Positions 1 through 10,691 of a DNA stretch of 64,000 nucleotides are shown piece by piece (within the stretch, counting starts at the first letter, position 1; the number at the start of each line of letters is the position of its first letter). The position numbers and the translations under genes were made by a program. Location of the stretch: positions 1-64,000 of the forward strand of contig NZ_JAAVUT010000007.1 in NCBI RefSeq assembly GCF_018449575.1. The letters are read 5' to 3'. Origin of the DNA: Sodalis sp. dw_96. Lineage in GTDB: Bacteria; Pseudomonadota; Gammaproteobacteria; Enterobacterales; Enterobacteriaceae. Below the pieces are notes generated by a model. The model was given only the letters and a program-made list of their open reading frames with translations. It did not search any database and had not been told where the DNA came from.

Positions 1-219
1 ACTTCCCGAGGCGTGGCAAGCGCTATTTTTAAAATAAAGTTTGGTTGCTCATTATTAAACCGGATAGCTTCCCCGGCGACGTTAATTTTAACAAGGTTAG
101 GGCCGCGAAAGGAACTGCCCTTACGGGGGTTTTCTCCCAATAAAAAAGCCCCGGGGTGGCAGCCACGGGACTTTTTAAGGTGTTTAACCGACGCCGGGAC
201 GATAACACCGGTAAGGGGC
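1..219. other. clpB downstream intergenic region
   Basis: I see no convincing gene in these bases. The only feature I can support is the hairpin near the clpB end, listed separately. A short GC-rich hairpin around 110-140 followed by a few T is possible but weak. In E. coli a ribosomal RNA operon lies beyond clpB, but no rRNA sequence is visible here. Confidence 0.5.
143..177 (-). terminator. clpB transcription terminator
   Basis: Read on the minus strand, a GC-rich hairpin (arms GTCCCGTGG and CCACCCCGGGGC) is followed by six T. It lies about 40 bases past the clpB stop codon, as expected for a Rho-independent terminator. Confidence 0.75.
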
Positions 220-2793
220 TTATTGCACGGCGACGATATGGCCGTCTTTTACATCCATGGTAATGGGCTTCCCTGGTATCAACTTGCCGGATAACATCTG
301 CTGCGCCAGCGGATTTTCAAGTTCCTGCTGGATGGCGCGTTTCAACGGCCGTGCGCCGTAAACCGGATCGAACCCGGTCTGGCCCAGCAATTCCAATGCC
401 GCTGGCGTCAGCGTCATGCTGTAGCCGCGCTCTTCCATGCGTTTGTACAGCCGCTGCAGTTGTATTTGCGCAATGCGGGTAATGTGTTCCCGCGCCAAGG
501 GATGGAACACCACCACTTCGTCAACCCGGTTGATGAACTCGGGCCGGAAATGATGACTGACCACGCCCAGCACCATGTCCTTCATTTCCTGGTAATTCAT
601 TTGTCCGAAGCGTTCCTGGATAACATCCGAGCCCAGGTTGGAGGTCATGATGACCACGGTATTGCGAAAATCCACCGTGCGCCCCTGTCCGTCGGTAAGA
701 CGTCCATCATCCAGCACCTGCAGCAGGATATTAAACACATCCGGATGGGCTTTTTCAATTTCGTCCAGCAGAATCACTGAATAAGGACGCCGGCGAACGG
801 CTTCCGTCAGGTACCCGCCTTCTTCATAACCGACATATCCCGGAGGCGCGCCCACTAAACGGGACACCGAATGTTTTTCCATAAACTCGGACATGTCGAT
901 ACGCACCATGGCGTCATCGCTATTAAACAGGAAGGTTGCCAGCGCCTTGCACAACTCCGTCTTACCGACCCCGGTGGGCCCGAGGAACATAAACGACCCG
1001 ATGGGCCGATTGGGATCCGCCAGCCCGGCACGGCTACGCCTGATGGCATTGGCCACCGCCTCCACCGCTTCGTTCTGGCCGATGACCCGCTGATGAAGTT
1101 CTTCTTCCATCCGCACCAGCTTATCCCGTTCGCTTTCCAGCATGCGCGATACCGGGATACCGGTCCAGCGCGCCAGCACTTCGGCTATCTCGGCGTCGGT
1201 GACGCGGTTACGCAACAGGCGCATGGTTTTACCCTCGGCCTGAGATGCCGCCGCCAGCTGCTTTTCCAGCTCCGGAATTTTGCCGTATTGCAGTTCGGAC
1301 ATGCGCGCCAAATCCCCCACGCGGCGGGCCTGTTCGATGGATATCTTCGCCTGTTCCAGTTCGGCCTTCAGGTTTTGCGTGCCGGATAACGACGCCTTTT
1401 CCGCTTTCCACTCTTCTTCGAGTTCGGAGTAATCCCGCTCTTTTTGCGACAGCTCTTCACTCAGCATTTCAAGGCGTTTGATGCTGGCATCGTCCGATTC
1501 TTTCTTCAGCGCCTGCTGTTCCAGCTTTAACTGGATGATGCGCCGTTCCAGCCTGTCCAGCGGCTCCGGCTTCGAGTCTATCTGGATACGGATGCTGGAT
1601 GCCGCTTCGTCGATAAGGTCAATGGCCTTATCGGGCAGTTGGCGGTCCGAAATATAGCGGTGCGACAGCGTCGCCGCGGCGACGATAGCCGGGTCGGTTA
1701 TCTGCACGTGATGATGCAGTTCATAACGCTCTTTCAGGCCGCGCAGGATGGCGATGGTATCCTCCACGCTGGGCTCGGCGACGAACACCTTCTGGAATCG
1801 CCGTTCCAGCGCGGCATCCTTTTCAATGTACTGGCGATATTCGTTGAGGGTCGTGGCGCCGACGCAGTGCAGCTCACCGCGCGCCAGGGCGGGTTTGAGC
1901 ATATTGCCTGCATCCATCGCCCCGTCGGCTTTACCGGCGCCCACCATGGTATGCAGCTCGTCGATAAACAGGATAATATGGCCTTCCTGTTTCGACAGGT
2001 CATTCAACACCCCTTTCAACCGCTCTTCGAATTCGCCACGGTATTTGGCGCCCGCCACCAGCGAGCCCATATCCAGCGACAGGACCCGGCTGTGCTTCAT
2101 GCCTTCCGGCACCTCGCCGTTTACGATCCGCTGCGCCAAACCTTCCACGATGGCGGTTTTACCCACACCGGGTTCGCCTATCAATACCGGGTTGTTTTTA
2201 GTGCGCCGCTGCAGTACCTGGATGGTACGGCGAATTTCCTCGTCACGGCCGATGACCGGGTCAAGTTTGCCCTGCTCCGCCCGCTCGGTGAGATCGATGG
2301 TATATTTCTTCAATGCCTGCCGCTGGTCCTCGGCGCCCTGATCGTTCACGTTGTCTCCACTGCGCATTTGTTCGATGGCCTGGGTGATTTTTTCCGGCGT
2401 GGCGCCGGCCGACTTCAGCAAATCCGCCAGCGTGCCGCGCGACTCCAGGGCCGCCGGCACGAACAGTTCGGAGGCGATAAAAGTGTCTGAGCGTTTTTGC
2501 GCCAGCTTATCGCAAAGATTCAATACCCTGACCAGGTCGGCGGAAGGCTGAACGTCGCCCCCCGTACCCTCAACCTGGGGCAGCCGTTCAATCGCCTGCT
2601 CAATGGCGGTGCGCAGCGGCCCGGGATTGACGCCGGCGGATTGCAGCAACGGACGTACCGTCCCGCCTTCCTGGTTGAGCAGGGCCTGCATGACGTGTAA
2701 AGGTTCGATGAATTGATTGTCGCGCCCAAGTGCAAGGGACTGGGCATCGGCGAGGGCAAGCTGGAATTTATTGGTAAGACGATCCAGACGCAT
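220..2793 (-). CDS. clpB: ATP-dependent disaggregase ClpB
   Basis: Cytosolic Hsp100 AAA+ hexamer that extracts polypeptides from aggregates together with DnaK/DnaJ/GrpE. The N-terminal Clp repeat domain is followed by the first AAA+ module (Walker A GEPGVGKT near residue 206, Walker B FIDELHT). Next come the coiled-coil middle domain (about 410-525) and the second AAA+ module (Walker A GPTGVGKT near 605, [13 protein letters not shown] pore loop, [11 protein letters not shown] Walker B). The ORF is open upstream to 2814, but [11 protein letters not shown] at 2793 matches the known start and has an AGGAGTT ribosome site directly before it. This gives 857 residues, the usual length. The gene stands alone with its own promoter and terminator. 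A sigma32-like promoter upstream fits heat-shock control. Confidence 0.98.
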   Translation of the reverse strand: MRLDRLTNKFQLALADAQSLALGRDNQFIEPLHVMQALLNQEGGTVRPLLQSAGVNPGPLRTAIEQAIERLPQVEGTGGDVQPSADLVRVLNLCDKLAQKRSDTFIASELFVPAALESRGTLADLLKSAGATPEKITQAIEQMRSGDNVNDQGAEDQRQALKKYTIDLTERAEQGKLDPVIGRDEEIRRTIQVLQRRTKNNPVLIGEPGVGKTAIVEGLAQRIVNGEVPEGMKHSRVLSLDMGSLVAGAKYRGEFEERLKGVLNDLSKQEGHIILFIDELHTMVGAGKADGAMDAGNMLKPALARGELHCVGATTLNEYRQYIEKDAALERRFQKVFVAEPSVEDTIAILRGLKERYELHHHVQITDPAIVAAATLSHRYISDRQLPDKAIDLIDEAASSIRIQIDSKPEPLDRLERRIIQLKLEQQALKKESDDASIKRLEMLSEELSQKERDYSELEEEWKAEKASLSGTQNLKAELEQAKISIEQARRVGDLARMSELQYGKIPELEKQLAAASQAEGKTMRLLRNRVTDAEIAEVLARWTGIPVSRMLESERDKLVRMEEELHQRVIGQNEAVEAVANAIRRSRAGLADPNRPIGSFMFLGPTGVGKTELCKALATFLFNSDDAMVRIDMSEFMEKHSVSRLVGAPPGYVGYEEGGYLTEAVRRRPYSVILLDEIEKAHPDVFNILLQVLDDGRLTDGQGRTVDFRNTVVIMTSNLGSDVIQERFGQMNYQEMKDMVLGVVSHHFRPEFINRVDEVVVFHPLAREHITRIAQIQLQRLYKRMEERGYSMTLTPAALELLGQTGFDPVYGARPLKRAIQQELENPLAQQMLSGKLIPGKPITMDVKDGHIVAVQ

Positions 2794-2830
2794 AACTCCT
2801 CCCATATTGGTCAAAATTGCTACTGGAGAT

Positions 2831-2859
2831 TAAATAAGGTCGTTTATTTAAAATTCAAG
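2831..2859 (-). promoter_or_regulatory. candidate sigma32 promoter of clpB
   Basis: On the minus strand CTTGAA (2859-2854) is followed after 14 bases by CCTTATTTA (2839-2831). This resembles the heat-shock consensus CTTGAAA-N13/14-CCCCATnTA. The -35 element is good and the -10 is degenerate. It lies about 40 bases upstream of the clpB start. Confidence 0.5.
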
Positions 2860-2922
2860 GATATTTCGCCAAATAATGGGAAAATCTTTGTTATCCACCC
2901 TGGATCGTCTTGGTAAAAGAGA

Positions 2923-3663
2923 TTATATCAGCCAGACCAAACTTGCCATACGTCCGGTGATTCCATCGCGCCGATATGAGAAAAATGTTGATGATTCGGT
3001 GACTGTACAACGATCACCGCCGAAAATTTGGCGGATACCGGCGTTTAATAAGCGCAAACGGGCCAGATGATAGATATCGGCAAAGTATTTTTCACCGCGG
3101 GGAATAAAGGCCTCGTCGGCTCGCGCATCTAGGGAAACAAACGCCTCCCGGACTTCGGGACCCACTTCGAATGCCTGGGGGCCGATGGCCGGTCCCAGCC
3201 AGGCGATGATATCGGCTGGATCCGATTGAAAACGGGCCAGCGTCCGCTCAAGGATGCCGGCGCATAATCCACGCCATCCGGCATGGGCCGCCGCCACTTC
3301 GTGACCTGCGCGATCGCAGAACAGCACCGGCAGGCAATCGGCGGTCATGACGGCGCATACATGACCGCTGACGCCGGTATAGGCGGCGTCGGCCCGCGGC
3401 GACGTTCCGAGGTTATCATCACTGCCCTGTATGACCACCACATCGGTGCCATGCACCTGTTCCAGCCAATGCGGCGAAGCGGGCAGTCCTCCCAGTACCT
3501 CCAGGCGACGGCGGTTATGCTCCACCGCCAGCGGGCTGTCCCCCACATGCATACCGAGGTTCAGCGAGGCATAGGGCGACTGGCTGATGCCGCCCAGGCG
3601 CGTGGTGGAATAAGCCCGTACGTTGGCCGGTGCGGGCCAGTGGGGAATCAGCAGGGAATCCAT
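2923..3663 (-). CDS. pgeF: Peptidoglycan editing factor PgeF (YfiH)
   Basis: Cytosolic purine-nucleoside-phosphorylase/laccase-superfamily protein (DUF152). In E. coli it removes UDP-MurNAc-L-Ser misincorporated by MurC. The metal/catalytic motif is visible as CAVMTADCLPVLFCD near residue 105, with AAAHAGWRG near 125 carrying the conserved His. Length is 246 residues, close to the E. coli 243. It starts four bases after the rluD stop and is probably cotranscribed with it. The start ATG at 3663 gives MDSLLIPHWPAP, as in homologues. Confidence 0.93.
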   Translation of the reverse strand: MDSLLIPHWPAPANVRAYSTTRLGGISQSPYASLNLGMHVGDSPLAVEHNRRRLEVLGGLPASPHWLEQVHGTDVVVIQGSDDNLGTSPRADAAYTGVSGHVCAVMTADCLPVLFCDRAGHEVAAAHAGWRGLCAGILERTLARFQSDPADIIAWLGPAIGPQAFEVGPEVREAFVSLDARADEAFIPRGEKYFADIYHLARLRLLNAGIRQIFGGDRCTVTESSTFFSYRRDGITGRMASLVWLI

Positions 3664-3667
3664 AGGG

Positions 3668-4642
3668 CTAATCCATCTGATCCGCGAACGTTTCGCTATC
3701 CGCCTTCATCACGGCGATTAACTCCACCATATCCTGCGGCAGCGGGGCGAACCATTCCATTTCAATGCCGGTGATGGGATGGTACAGCCGCAGCCTGGTG
3801 GCATGCAGCGCCTGGCGATCGAATCCGCGCAGCATATTCACAAACGCTTCCGAGGCGCCTTTGGGAGGACGGGGACGGCCGCCGTAAAGCGGATCCCCCA
3901 CCAGCGGATGGTTGATAAAGGCCATATGAACGCGTATCTGGTGGGTCCGTCCGGTCTCCAGCCGCAGCCTCAGACGGGTATGAGCGCGAAAATGCTCCAT
4001 GATCCGGTAATGGGTCACCGCCGGTTTGCCCATGGGATGCACCGCCATGTGGGTACGTTTGGAGGGATGGCGGGAGATGGGTTGCTCCACCGTGCCGCCG
4101 GCGGTCATGGTGCCCATGGCCACCGCTTCGTATTCACGGGTAATTTCCCGCGCCTGCAAGGATTCCACCAGCCGGGTTTGCGCCGGTACGGTTTTTGCCA
4201 CCACCATCAGGCCGGTGGTGTCTTTATCCAGCCGATGCACGATACCGGCCCGCGGCACTTCGGCAATGGCCGGATAATAATGCAGCAGCGCATTCAGGAT
4301 AGTGCCGTCGGCATTACCCGCCCCGGGGTGCACCACTAAATCGCGGGGTTTATTTATCACCAGGATATCGTCGTCTTCATACACGATATTCAGCGCGATG
4401 TCCTGCGCGGCCCAGCGGGTTTCTTCCTCGATAATCGCATCGATTTCAATGGCTTCGCCGCCCAGCACTTTTTCTTTCGGCGTAGCGGTCACGTTTCCGT
4501 TAACCCGGACCCGGCTGTCGAGGATCCAGATTTTTATACGTGAACGTGAATAATCAGGGAACAATTCGGCCAAAGCCTGATCTAACCGTTGCCCAAGTTG
4601 TGATTCATTCACCATAGCGGTGAGGAGTTGTTGTTGTGCCAT
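3668..4642 (-). CDS. rluD: 23S rRNA pseudouridine synthase RluD
   Basis: Isomerises U1911, U1915 and U1917 in helix 69 of 23S rRNA. An N-terminal S4 RNA-binding domain (about residues 18-80, GQRLDQALAELFPDYSRSRI) precedes the RsuA/RluD catalytic domain with the HRLDKDTTGLMVVAK motif near 138, whose Asp is catalytic. At 324 residues it has the normal family length. It is first of the rluD-pgeF pair and is divergent from bamD, as in E. coli, where the bamD lipoprotein gene lies immediately on the other strand. Confidence 0.97.
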   Translation of the reverse strand: MAQQQLLTAMVNESQLGQRLDQALAELFPDYSRSRIKIWILDSRVRVNGNVTATPKEKVLGGEAIEIDAIIEEETRWAAQDIALNIVYEDDDILVINKPRDLVVHPGAGNADGTILNALLHYYPAIAEVPRAGIVHRLDKDTTGLMVVAKTVPAQTRLVESLQAREITREYEAVAMGTMTAGGTVEQPISRHPSKRTHMAVHPMGKPAVTHYRIMEHFRAHTRLRLRLETGRTHQIRVHMAFINHPLVGDPLYGGRPRPPKGASEAFVNMLRGFDRQALHATRLRLYHPITGIEMEWFAPLPQDMVELIAVMKADSETFADQMD

Positions 4643-4771
4643 ATGCAGCTTCTTCGTTATCGTTGGGTTTTCGCGGCAATGCCGTTTAGAATTATGCTAT
4701 TGTAGCTGGTCTCATTCGGGAGCTTAACGGACAGTCTCCCGGAATAACACTCTGAGGATAAGCAAAACGTC

Positions 4772-5503
4772 ATGATGCGTATGAAATATCTGGTGGCAGC
4801 AGCCACATTGAGCCTGATGCTGGTCGGTTGCTCCAGTTCCAAGGATGCCGTTCCCGATAATCCGCCCTCCGAGCTGTACAGTACCGCACAACAAAGATTA
4901 CAGGACGGCGACTATAAAGGAGCCATTAAGGAACTGGAAGCACTGGATAACCGCTATCCTTTCGGTCCTTACGCGCAGCAGGTTCAGCTTGATTTGATCT
5001 ATGCCTATTACAAATCGGCGGACCTCACATTGGCCCAGGCCTCCATCGATCGCTTCCTCCGCCTGAACCCAACACATCCGAACGTAGATTACGTCCTGTA
5101 TATGCGTGGTCTGACGGATATGGCGCTGGATGACAGCATGATACAAGGATTCTTCGGCATCGATCGTTCCGACCGCGATCCGGAACACGCCCGTGCGGCT
5201 TTCCGGGACTTCACCCAGCTGATTCGCGGGTATCCTAACAGCCAGTATGCCACGGATGCCAATAAACGTCTGGTTTATCTTAAAGACCGTCTCGCCAATT
5301 ATGAGCTGGCGGTGGTGCGGTTTTACACCCGTCGCGGCGCCTATGTGGCGGTAGTCAACCGGGTCGAGCAGATGTTGGCCGATTTCCCGGATACCAAGGC
5401 AACCCATCAAGCACTGCCGTTAATGCAAAACGCCTATGAAGAGCTGCAACTGCCCGGTCAGGCTGACAAAGTAGCGAAGATTATCCAGGCAAATCCCGCC
5501 TGA
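4772..5503 (+). CDS. bamD: Outer membrane assembly lipoprotein BamD
   Basis: Essential lipoprotein of the BAM complex that inserts beta-barrel proteins into the outer membrane. The signal peptide ends in a lipobox (LVGC, Cys about residue 20). Five TPR-like helical pairs follow. Landmarks include [17 protein letters not shown] and [20 protein letters not shown]. At 243 residues it is about the E. coli length. The start at 4772 ([15 protein letters not shown]) is chosen by homology. Its divergent neighbour is rluD, and a perfect palindromic terminator follows. Confidence 0.97.
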   Translation: MMRMKYLVAAATLSLMLVGCSSSKDAVPDNPPSELYSTAQQRLQDGDYKGAIKELEALDNRYPFGPYAQQVQLDLIYAYYKSADLTLAQASIDRFLRLNPTHPNVDYVLYMRGLTDMALDDSMIQGFFGIDRSDRDPEHARAAFRDFTQLIRGYPNSQYATDANKRLVYLKDRLANYELAVVRFYTRRGAYVAVVNRVEQMLADFPDTKATHQALPLMQNAYEELQLPGQADKVAKIIQANPA

Positions 5504-5522
5504 ACCACGCCTTGATGAACGT

Positions 5523-5548
5523 AAAACGGCAGCCTAGGCTGCCGTTTT
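5523..5548 (+). terminator. bamD terminator
   Basis: AAAACGGCAGCC/GGCTGCCGTTTT is a near-perfect 13-base inverted repeat with A/T flanks. It lies 20 bases after the bamD stop and could work in both directions. Confidence 0.8.
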
Positions 5549-5693
5549 CGTTTGTCGCCACGGGCCGGCGACAAGAACCCCTCTGAATCATCCCATCGAT
5601 AATGACCGATCCGCCGGCAACTCTCAAGAGCCGAGAGCCCTTTTCCAAGGCCGGTTCACAAAACCCCCTGGCCCTGTTTAAAGCTCGGACTAA

Positions 5694-5713
5694 AAGTGAT
5701 TTAGATCACACTT
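5694..5713 (+). promoter_or_regulatory. CRP-binding site upstream of raiA
   Basis: AAGTGATTTAGATCACACTT is close to the CRP consensus TGTGA-N6-TCACA, with flanking symmetry. A TATGCT -10-like hexamer follows at 5731-5736, about 18 bases downstream of the site. This is the geometry of a class II CRP-activated promoter, and raiA is a stationary-phase/CRP-linked gene in E. coli. Confidence 0.65.
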
Positions 5714-5774
5714 TTTACCCTTCGAGAGGGTATGCTAAAATTACGTAGACGGAAAAAGACAGAGAGGCAGTGAT

Positions 5775-6107
5775 ATGATTATCAATATTACCAGCAAACA
5801 GATGGAAATCACCCCGGCCATTCGTCAACATGTGGAAGAACGTCTGGCTAAGTTGTCCAAGTGGCAGACGCAATTGATAAATCCTCATATAATCCTCTCT
5901 AAACAACCGCAGGGATTTGTGGCCGATGCCACATTGAACACGCCAAACGGACCGCTTGTCGCCAGCGCCGGCAACCTGGATATGTATGCCGCCATTAATG
6001 AATTGATAACCAAGCTGGAACGGCAATTGAATAAAGTGCAGCATAAAGGCGAAGCCCGCCGTGCGACCGAATGCGTCAAGATTAACAATAACCTGGCTGT
6101 TTTGTAA
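5775..6107 (+). CDS. raiA: Ribosome-associated inhibitor RaiA
   Basis: Short-form hibernation factor (YfiA/pY) that sits in the 30S A/P-site channel and blocks translation in stationary phase or cold. The whole 110-residue protein is the S30AE/HPF beta-alpha-beta-beta-beta-alpha domain. It starts [19 protein letters not shown], has [16 protein letters not shown] in the middle, and ends with helix 2 carrying [29 protein letters not shown] precedes the start. It is single-gene, followed by a hairpin and then the pheL-pheA leader, the same order as in E. coli. Confidence 0.96.
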   Translation: MIINITSKQMEITPAIRQHVEERLAKLSKWQTQLINPHIILSKQPQGFVADATLNTPNGPLVASAGNLDMYAAINELITKLERQLNKVQHKGEARRATECVKINNNLAVL

Positions 6108-6162
6108 CCGATAGCGGGAGCCGGTGGAGACTTTTCCCGCCGCATAACCAGCCAAACCGAGC

Positions 6163-6188
6163 AACGCGCCATAATGGCGCGTTTTATA
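6163..6188 (+). terminator. raiA terminator
   Basis: AACGCGCC-ataat-GGCGCGTT forms an 8-bp perfect stem with a 5-base loop followed by TTATATT. It lies 56 bases past the raiA stop and immediately before the pheA promoter. Confidence 0.65.
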
Positions 6189-6218
6189 TTGACAGAATGA
6201 AAAGCCAACGGTTACTGT
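6189..6218 (+). promoter_or_regulatory. pheL-pheA promoter
   Basis: A consensus -35 TTGACA (6189-6194) is followed after 18 bases by TACTGT (6213-6218), about 32 bases upstream of the pheL start codon. It fits the attenuator-controlled pheA operon. Confidence 0.6.
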
Positions 6219-6249
6219 AAACATCCCATAAGACCAGAAAGTTGATACT

Positions 6250-6297
6250 ATGCGTATTATCCCGTTTTTCTTCGCCTTCTTTTTTACCTTCCCCTGA
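6250..6297 (+). CDS. pheL: pheA operon leader peptide PheL
   Basis: A 15-residue leader peptide, MRIIPFFFAFFFTFP, with seven Phe codons in two runs. Stalling of the ribosome on these codons under phenylalanine shortage lets the antiterminator form in the following leader RNA. It matches the E. coli PheL almost exactly. Confidence 0.95.
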   Translation: MRIIPFFFAFFFTFP

Positions 6298-6340
6298 ACG
6301 GGAGGCCGCTCGTCATGTGAGAAAGAATGCGAAGACGAAC

Positions 6341-6372
6341 AAAAAGCCTCCTGATGACAGGGGGCTTTTTTT
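6341..6372 (+). terminator. pheA attenuator
   Basis: AAAAAGCCTCC-tgatgaca-GGGGGCTTTTTTT is a strong stem followed by a T run. It sits between pheL and pheA and is the terminator arm of the phenylalanine attenuator. Segment CGGGAGGCCG just after pheL can pair alternatively with the first arm. Confidence 0.9.
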
Positions 6373-6399
6373 ATTACGGCGTGAAAGGTAACTAAACAT

Positions 6400-7557
6400 A
6401 TGAGTGACAACCCATTATTAGCGCTACGGGATCGCATCAGCGCGCTGGATATGAAATTATTGTCGCTGCTGGCGGAAAGACGCGAGCTGGCGCTGGACGT
6501 TGCGCGCAATAAATTGACCACCCACCGGCCCATACGCGATAAAAGTCGTGAGAGCGATATACTCGGACATTTGGTGAAAGAGGGTCGAAAACTGGAACTC
6601 GACGGATTTTATGTCACCCGCCTGTTCCAGCTGATTATTGAAGACTCGGTATTGACGCAGCAGGCGCTGTTGCAGTCGAACCTGAACCAAACCATTGAAC
6701 ATTCGGCGCGCATCGCTTTTCTCGGACCGAAGGGATCTTATTCCCATCTGGCCGCCCGGCAATACGGCGCGCGTTATTTCGATCAGGTGGTGGAGTGCGG
6801 CTGCCTGAAATTCACCGACATTGTGCAAATGGTGGAAACCGGCCAGGCCGACTATGGCGTTTTACCCATTGAGAACAGCAGTTCAGGGTCAATCAACGAT
6901 GTTTACGACCTGCTGCAGCATACCAATCTCGCATTGGTGGGCGAACTGACCAACCCCATCGATCACTGCATGCTGGTGGCCGGTGAGAGCACGCTGGACC
7001 AAATCGAGGTGGTTTACAGCCATCCGCAGCCCTTCCAGCAGTGCAGTCAATTTATCGCCCGCCACCCACAGTGGAAAATTGAATATTGCGAAAGCACCGC
7101 CGCCGCCATGGAAAAAGTGGCGGCACTGAATTCACCCAAGGCGGCCGCACTGGGCAGCGGCCCCGGCGGTGCGTTGTACGGTTTGCAGGTGTTGGAACAG
7201 AATCTGGCTAATCAGCAACAGAATTTCACGCGGTTTATTATCCTCGCCAGAAAAGCCATAGACGTATCGGAGCAGGTGCCGGCCAAAACCACATTGATTA
7301 TGGCCACCGGTCAGCAATCCGGCGCGCTGGTGGAAGCGTTGCTGGTGTTGCGCGATCACGGCATCGTCATGACCCGCCTTGAATCCCGCCCCATTAACGG
7401 CAATCCCCGTGAAGAAATGTTTTATATTGATGTGCAGGCTAACCTGCGCGATGGGGCGATGCAAAAAGCTCTGACGGAATTACTGGCCATCACCCGCTCC
7501 CTTAAAGTCCTGGGCTGCTATCCCAGCGAGAATGTGGTACCGGTGGATCCCAGTTAG
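6400..7557 (+). CDS. pheA: Chorismate mutase/prephenate dehydratase PheA
   Basis: Bifunctional enzyme of phenylalanine synthesis that converts chorismate to prephenate and then to phenylpyruvate. Residues 1-90 are an AroQ chorismate mutase ([20 protein letters not shown]). Residues 105-285 are the prephenate dehydratase ([23 protein letters not shown] with the catalytic TRF motif). Residues 300-375 are the ACT domain ([19 protein letters not shown]) that binds Phe for feedback inhibition. The 385 residues match the E. coli length. It is controlled by the pheL attenuator and convergent with tyrA. Confidence 0.98.
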   Translation: MSDNPLLALRDRISALDMKLLSLLAERRELALDVARNKLTTHRPIRDKSRESDILGHLVKEGRKLELDGFYVTRLFQLIIEDSVLTQQALLQSNLNQTIEHSARIAFLGPKGSYSHLAARQYGARYFDQVVECGCLKFTDIVQMVETGQADYGVLPIENSSSGSINDVYDLLQHTNLALVGELTNPIDHCMLVAGESTLDQIEVVYSHPQPFQQCSQFIARHPQWKIEYCESTAAAMEKVAALNSPKAAALGSGPGGALYGLQVLEQNLANQQQNFTRFIILARKAIDVSEQVPAKTTLIMATGQQSGALVEALLVLRDHGIVMTRLESRPINGNPREEMFYIDVQANLRDGAMQKALTELLAITRSLKVLGCYPSENVVPVDPS

Positions 7558-7572
7558 CACCTTGAGCCGCCG

Positions 7573-8694
7573 CTATCGACGGCTATCGTTGGCCTGGCGC
7601 AGCAGCAAGCGGCTCTCCTCGAGAAAACTTTGCGCATAACTGCCGAACCAACGTTCGATTTTCTTGAAGCGGTCGATAAAAGCTTGCTTATCACCCTGCT
7701 CCAACAGGGTAATGGCTTCCCCGAAGCGCTGGTAATAGCGTTTAATCAACGCCAGGTTGCTTTCGGAAGACATGATGATATCGGCGTACAGCTGAGGATC
7801 CTGGGCGAACAGGCGGCCAATCATGGCCAGCTCCAGCCGATAGATGGGAGAAGACAGGGCCAGCAGTTGCTCCAATTGAACATTCTCTTCCGCCAGGTGC
7901 ATGCCGTAGGCAAAGGTGGCGAAATGACGCAGCGCCTGGATAAAGGCCATATTCTGGTCATGTTCAACCGCGCTGCTGCGGTGCAGACGCGCGCCCCAGA
8001 CCTGGATTTGCTCCAGCAGCCATTGGTAGGCCTCCGGCTGCCTGCCGTCGCAATACACCACCACCTGCTTGGCCAGACTGCCGCTGTCGGGGCCGAACAT
8101 CGGATGCAACCCCACTACCGGACCGGGATGAGCCGCCAGCATCGCTTGAAGCGGCGCATTTTTTATCGACGCGACATCCAGCAAAATGCAGTCCTGCGGT
8201 AGCGGCGGCAGGCGTTCGATAACCTCAACGGTGAGATGAATCGGCACGCTGACGATAACCATGCCCGCATCCGCCAGCAAAGACTCCGCCCTGGGCCAAT
8301 CCTCCTGCTCCAGAATCCGGACCTGGTAGCCGGACAACGTCAGCATCTTTTCAAAAAGCCGCCCCATCTGCCCACGGCCGCCGACTATCACCACCGGACG
8401 CAACTGGGGACAAAGAGTTTTAAACCCTTTATCGTTTTCGTGGCTGTAAGACTCGCGCATGACCCGTCTTAACACATCCTCAATCAAATCGGGGGGAACA
8501 CCCTGCGCCACGGCTTCGTCGCGACGTGACGCCAACATGGCGGCTTCGCGATCCGGCGCATAGATAGGCAAACCGAAGCGGCTTTTCACCTCGCCCACTT
8601 CGGCCACCAACTCCAGGCGCCTGGCCAATAAAGCCAGCAGCGACCGATCCACTTCATCAATTTGATCGCGTAATGCGTTCAACTCGGCAACCAT
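7573..8694 (-). CDS. tyrA: Chorismate mutase/prephenate dehydrogenase TyrA
   Basis: Bifunctional enzyme of tyrosine synthesis, converting chorismate to prephenate and then to 4-hydroxyphenylpyruvate with NAD. It has an N-terminal AroQ mutase (residues 1-90, [19 protein letters not shown]) and an NAD-binding Rossmann motif ([17 protein letters not shown] near 102). The dehydrogenase domain carries the LHPMFGPD motif. The 373 residues match the E. coli enzyme. It starts five bases after the aroF stop, so aroF-tyrA is one transcript, expected to be repressed by TyrR with tyrosine. Confidence 0.98.
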   Translation of the reverse strand: MVAELNALRDQIDEVDRSLLALLARRLELVAEVGEVKSRFGLPIYAPDREAAMLASRRDEAVAQGVPPDLIEDVLRRVMRESYSHENDKGFKTLCPQLRPVVIVGGRGQMGRLFEKMLTLSGYQVRILEQEDWPRAESLLADAGMVIVSVPIHLTVEVIERLPPLPQDCILLDVASIKNAPLQAMLAAHPGPVVGLHPMFGPDSGSLAKQVVVYCDGRQPEAYQWLLEQIQVWGARLHRSSAVEHDQNMAFIQALRHFATFAYGMHLAEENVQLEQLLALSSPIYRLELAMIGRLFAQDPQLYADIIMSSESNLALIKRYYQRFGEAITLLEQGDKQAFIDRFKKIERWFGSYAQSFLEESRLLLRQANDSRR

Positions 8695-8699
8695 ACGTC

Positions 8700-9776
8700 T
8701 TATTCTCCCGCCAATCGTCCCGCAAGGACATCGCGCAACTCATCGTGCATCTGTCGCAACAGTGTATCGGTACTTTGCCAGTTGATACAGGCATCCGTTA
8801 CCGAAACACCGTATTGCATCTCGGTGCGAGGCCCATCGGAAGATTGATTGCCTTCGTTGATATGGCTTTCCAGCATCAGGCCGATGATGGAACGGTTCCC
8901 CGCCTTGATTTGCGACAGGACCGACTGGGCCACCGCCGTCTGGCGACGATAATCTTTATTGGAATTACCGTGACTGCAATCCACCATCAGGGCCGCGTTC
9001 AATCCGGCTTTGGCCATCTGCTGCTCGCAGTCGAGGATATCCTCCGGATGGTAGTTAGGCTGTTTGCCCCCGCGCAGAATCACGTGGCCGTCCGGATTGC
9101 CCCGGGTTTGCAACAGACTCACCTGCCCCGCCTGGTTGATGCCTAAAAAACGGTGCGACATGGCGGCCGCGCGCATGGCATTGATGGCGGTGGAAAGGCT
9201 GCCGTCGGTGCCATTTTTAAAACCTACCGGCATCGAAAGTCCCGACGCCATTTCCCGATGGGTTTGCGATTCGGTGGTTCGCGCCCCGATGGCCGACCAG
9301 CTGAACAAATCGCCAACATATTGCGGGCTGTTGGGATCCAGCGCTTCGGTGGCCAGGGGCAAGCCCAGCCGCACCAATTCCAGCAACAGGCCGCGGGCGA
9401 TTTTCAGTCCGGCTTCCACTTCAAACGAACCGTCCATGTAGGGGTCGTTGATAAGACCTTTCCAGCCCACGGTGGTACGCGGTTTTTCGAAATAGACTCG
9501 CATCACGATAAAGAGCTGATCGCTTAATTCCTCTGACAGCGCTTTAAGACGACGGGCGTAATCCAAGGCAGAATCGGGATCGTGTATGGAACAAGGACCG
9601 CAGACCACCAACAGCCGCGGATCGCGGCCATGAATAATATCGGCAATGGTTTGACGCGACGCGGCAATGGATTGCTGCTCTTGGCGGGTCAAGGGTAACT
9701 GCCGTTTGAGTTCTTCTGGTGTAATCATCACCTGCTCGTCGATGATATGCACATTATTGAGCGCGTCTTTTTGCAT
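8700..9776 (-). CDS. aroF: DAHP synthase, Tyr-sensitive, AroF
   Basis: First enzyme of the shikimate pathway, condensing phosphoenolpyruvate and erythrose-4-phosphate. Class I DAHP synthase TIM barrel with metal/substrate motifs [11 protein letters not shown] (near residue 58), [27 protein letters not shown] and [12 protein letters not shown]. The ORF is open 126 bases further upstream, but [11 protein letters not shown] at 9776 is the start shared with E. coli AroF, giving 358 residues. The extra upstream codons overlap the promoter. It resembles AroF rather than AroG/AroH by its start and by linkage to tyrA. Confidence 0.97.
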   Translation of the reverse strand: MQKDALNNVHIIDEQVMITPEELKRQLPLTRQEQQSIAASRQTIADIIHGRDPRLLVVCGPCSIHDPDSALDYARRLKALSEELSDQLFIVMRVYFEKPRTTVGWKGLINDPYMDGSFEVEAGLKIARGLLLELVRLGLPLATEALDPNSPQYVGDLFSWSAIGARTTESQTHREMASGLSMPVGFKNGTDGSLSTAINAMRAAAMSHRFLGINQAGQVSLLQTRGNPDGHVILRGGKQPNYHPEDILDCEQQMAKAGLNAALMVDCSHGNSNKDYRRQTAVAQSVLSQIKAGNRSIIGLMLESHINEGNQSSDGPRTEMQYGVSVTDACINWQSTDTLLRQMHDELRDVLAGRLAGE

Positions 9777-9874
9777 GATCCAGTCCTGACCAAAGTCGTC
9801 TTTCTGAAAGTGTCCTGACGGAGAAGGTGCCATGCATCGATAAGCCATTACCCCTCCGCCAGCGTATGACACAT

Positions 9875-9928
9875 AAGATACCACGGCACGTAAAGTTTTC
9901 AATCCATAAGTGTAAATATTATAGTACT
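9875..9928 (-). promoter_or_regulatory. aroF-tyrA promoter with weak TyrR box
   Basis: On the minus strand TTGAAA (9902-9897) is followed after 16 bases by TATCTT (9880-9875), very similar to the E. coli aroF promoter (TTGAAAACTTTAC context). Directly upstream, 9911-9928 reads TGTAAATATTATAGTACT on the plus strand. This matches one arm of the TyrR box TGTAAA-N6-TTTACA and is weak on the other. Confidence 0.65.
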
Positions 9929-10097
9929 ACCTGTACTCATTTTTGACACGCGGCCTATTTGTGGCAAAAACGGTCCAAAAAAAACACTTTTAGATATAAA
10001 ATTATTATTTTACAATATGTTAAAATAAAAACAGGCCATAATAGATCTCGTCTTTCTAAAGCCGCCATGAGTGCGGAGACCCTGAATTAACACTATA

Positions 10098-10115
10098 TGT
10101 AAATATATATTTACA
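10098..10115. promoter_or_regulatory. perfect TyrR box
   Basis: TGTAAATATATATTTACA is an exact, fully symmetric match to the TyrR consensus TGTAAA-N6-TTTACA. It lies about 195 bases upstream of the aroF -35 element, in the 500-base gap between aroF and rplS. The rest of that gap is AT-rich and has no ORF that I can support. Confidence 0.8.
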
Positions 10116-10213
10116 CCATTGAGTAAAAGCCAATTTACGAATACGGGGACGTAGGAAGAATTACCTATCCATCTGCAAAACAGGGCACAGCCGAACTCAT
10201 GCCGGCATTGAAT

Positions 10214-10240
10214 AAAAAAGGTCGACCCGTGGGCCGACCT
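10214..10240 (-). terminator. rpsP-rimM-trmD-rplS operon terminator
   Basis: On the minus strand AGGTCGGCCCACGGGTCGACCT folds into a strong stem followed by six T. It lies about 40 bases after the rplS stop. Confidence 0.85.
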
Positions 10241-10278
10241 GGATATCTTGTGCTTTCGGATGTTGCGAAAGCGTACGC

Positions 10279-10641
<363 letters not shown>

Positions 10642-10691
10642 CTAGATAAACTGAGTGTTCGGGTTGCCAGCATAAAGCTGCCACACCCCTA

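Noticed and set aside
1639-2490. Long open frame (283 aa) on the strand opposite to clpB
   Set aside because: It is antisense to the conserved ClpB coding sequence and has no family features; GC-rich genes often give such shadows.
7556-7590. Possible terminator between convergent pheA and tyrA
   Set aside because: AGCCGCCG/CGACGGCT hairpin overlaps the tyrA end and lacks a T run on either side.
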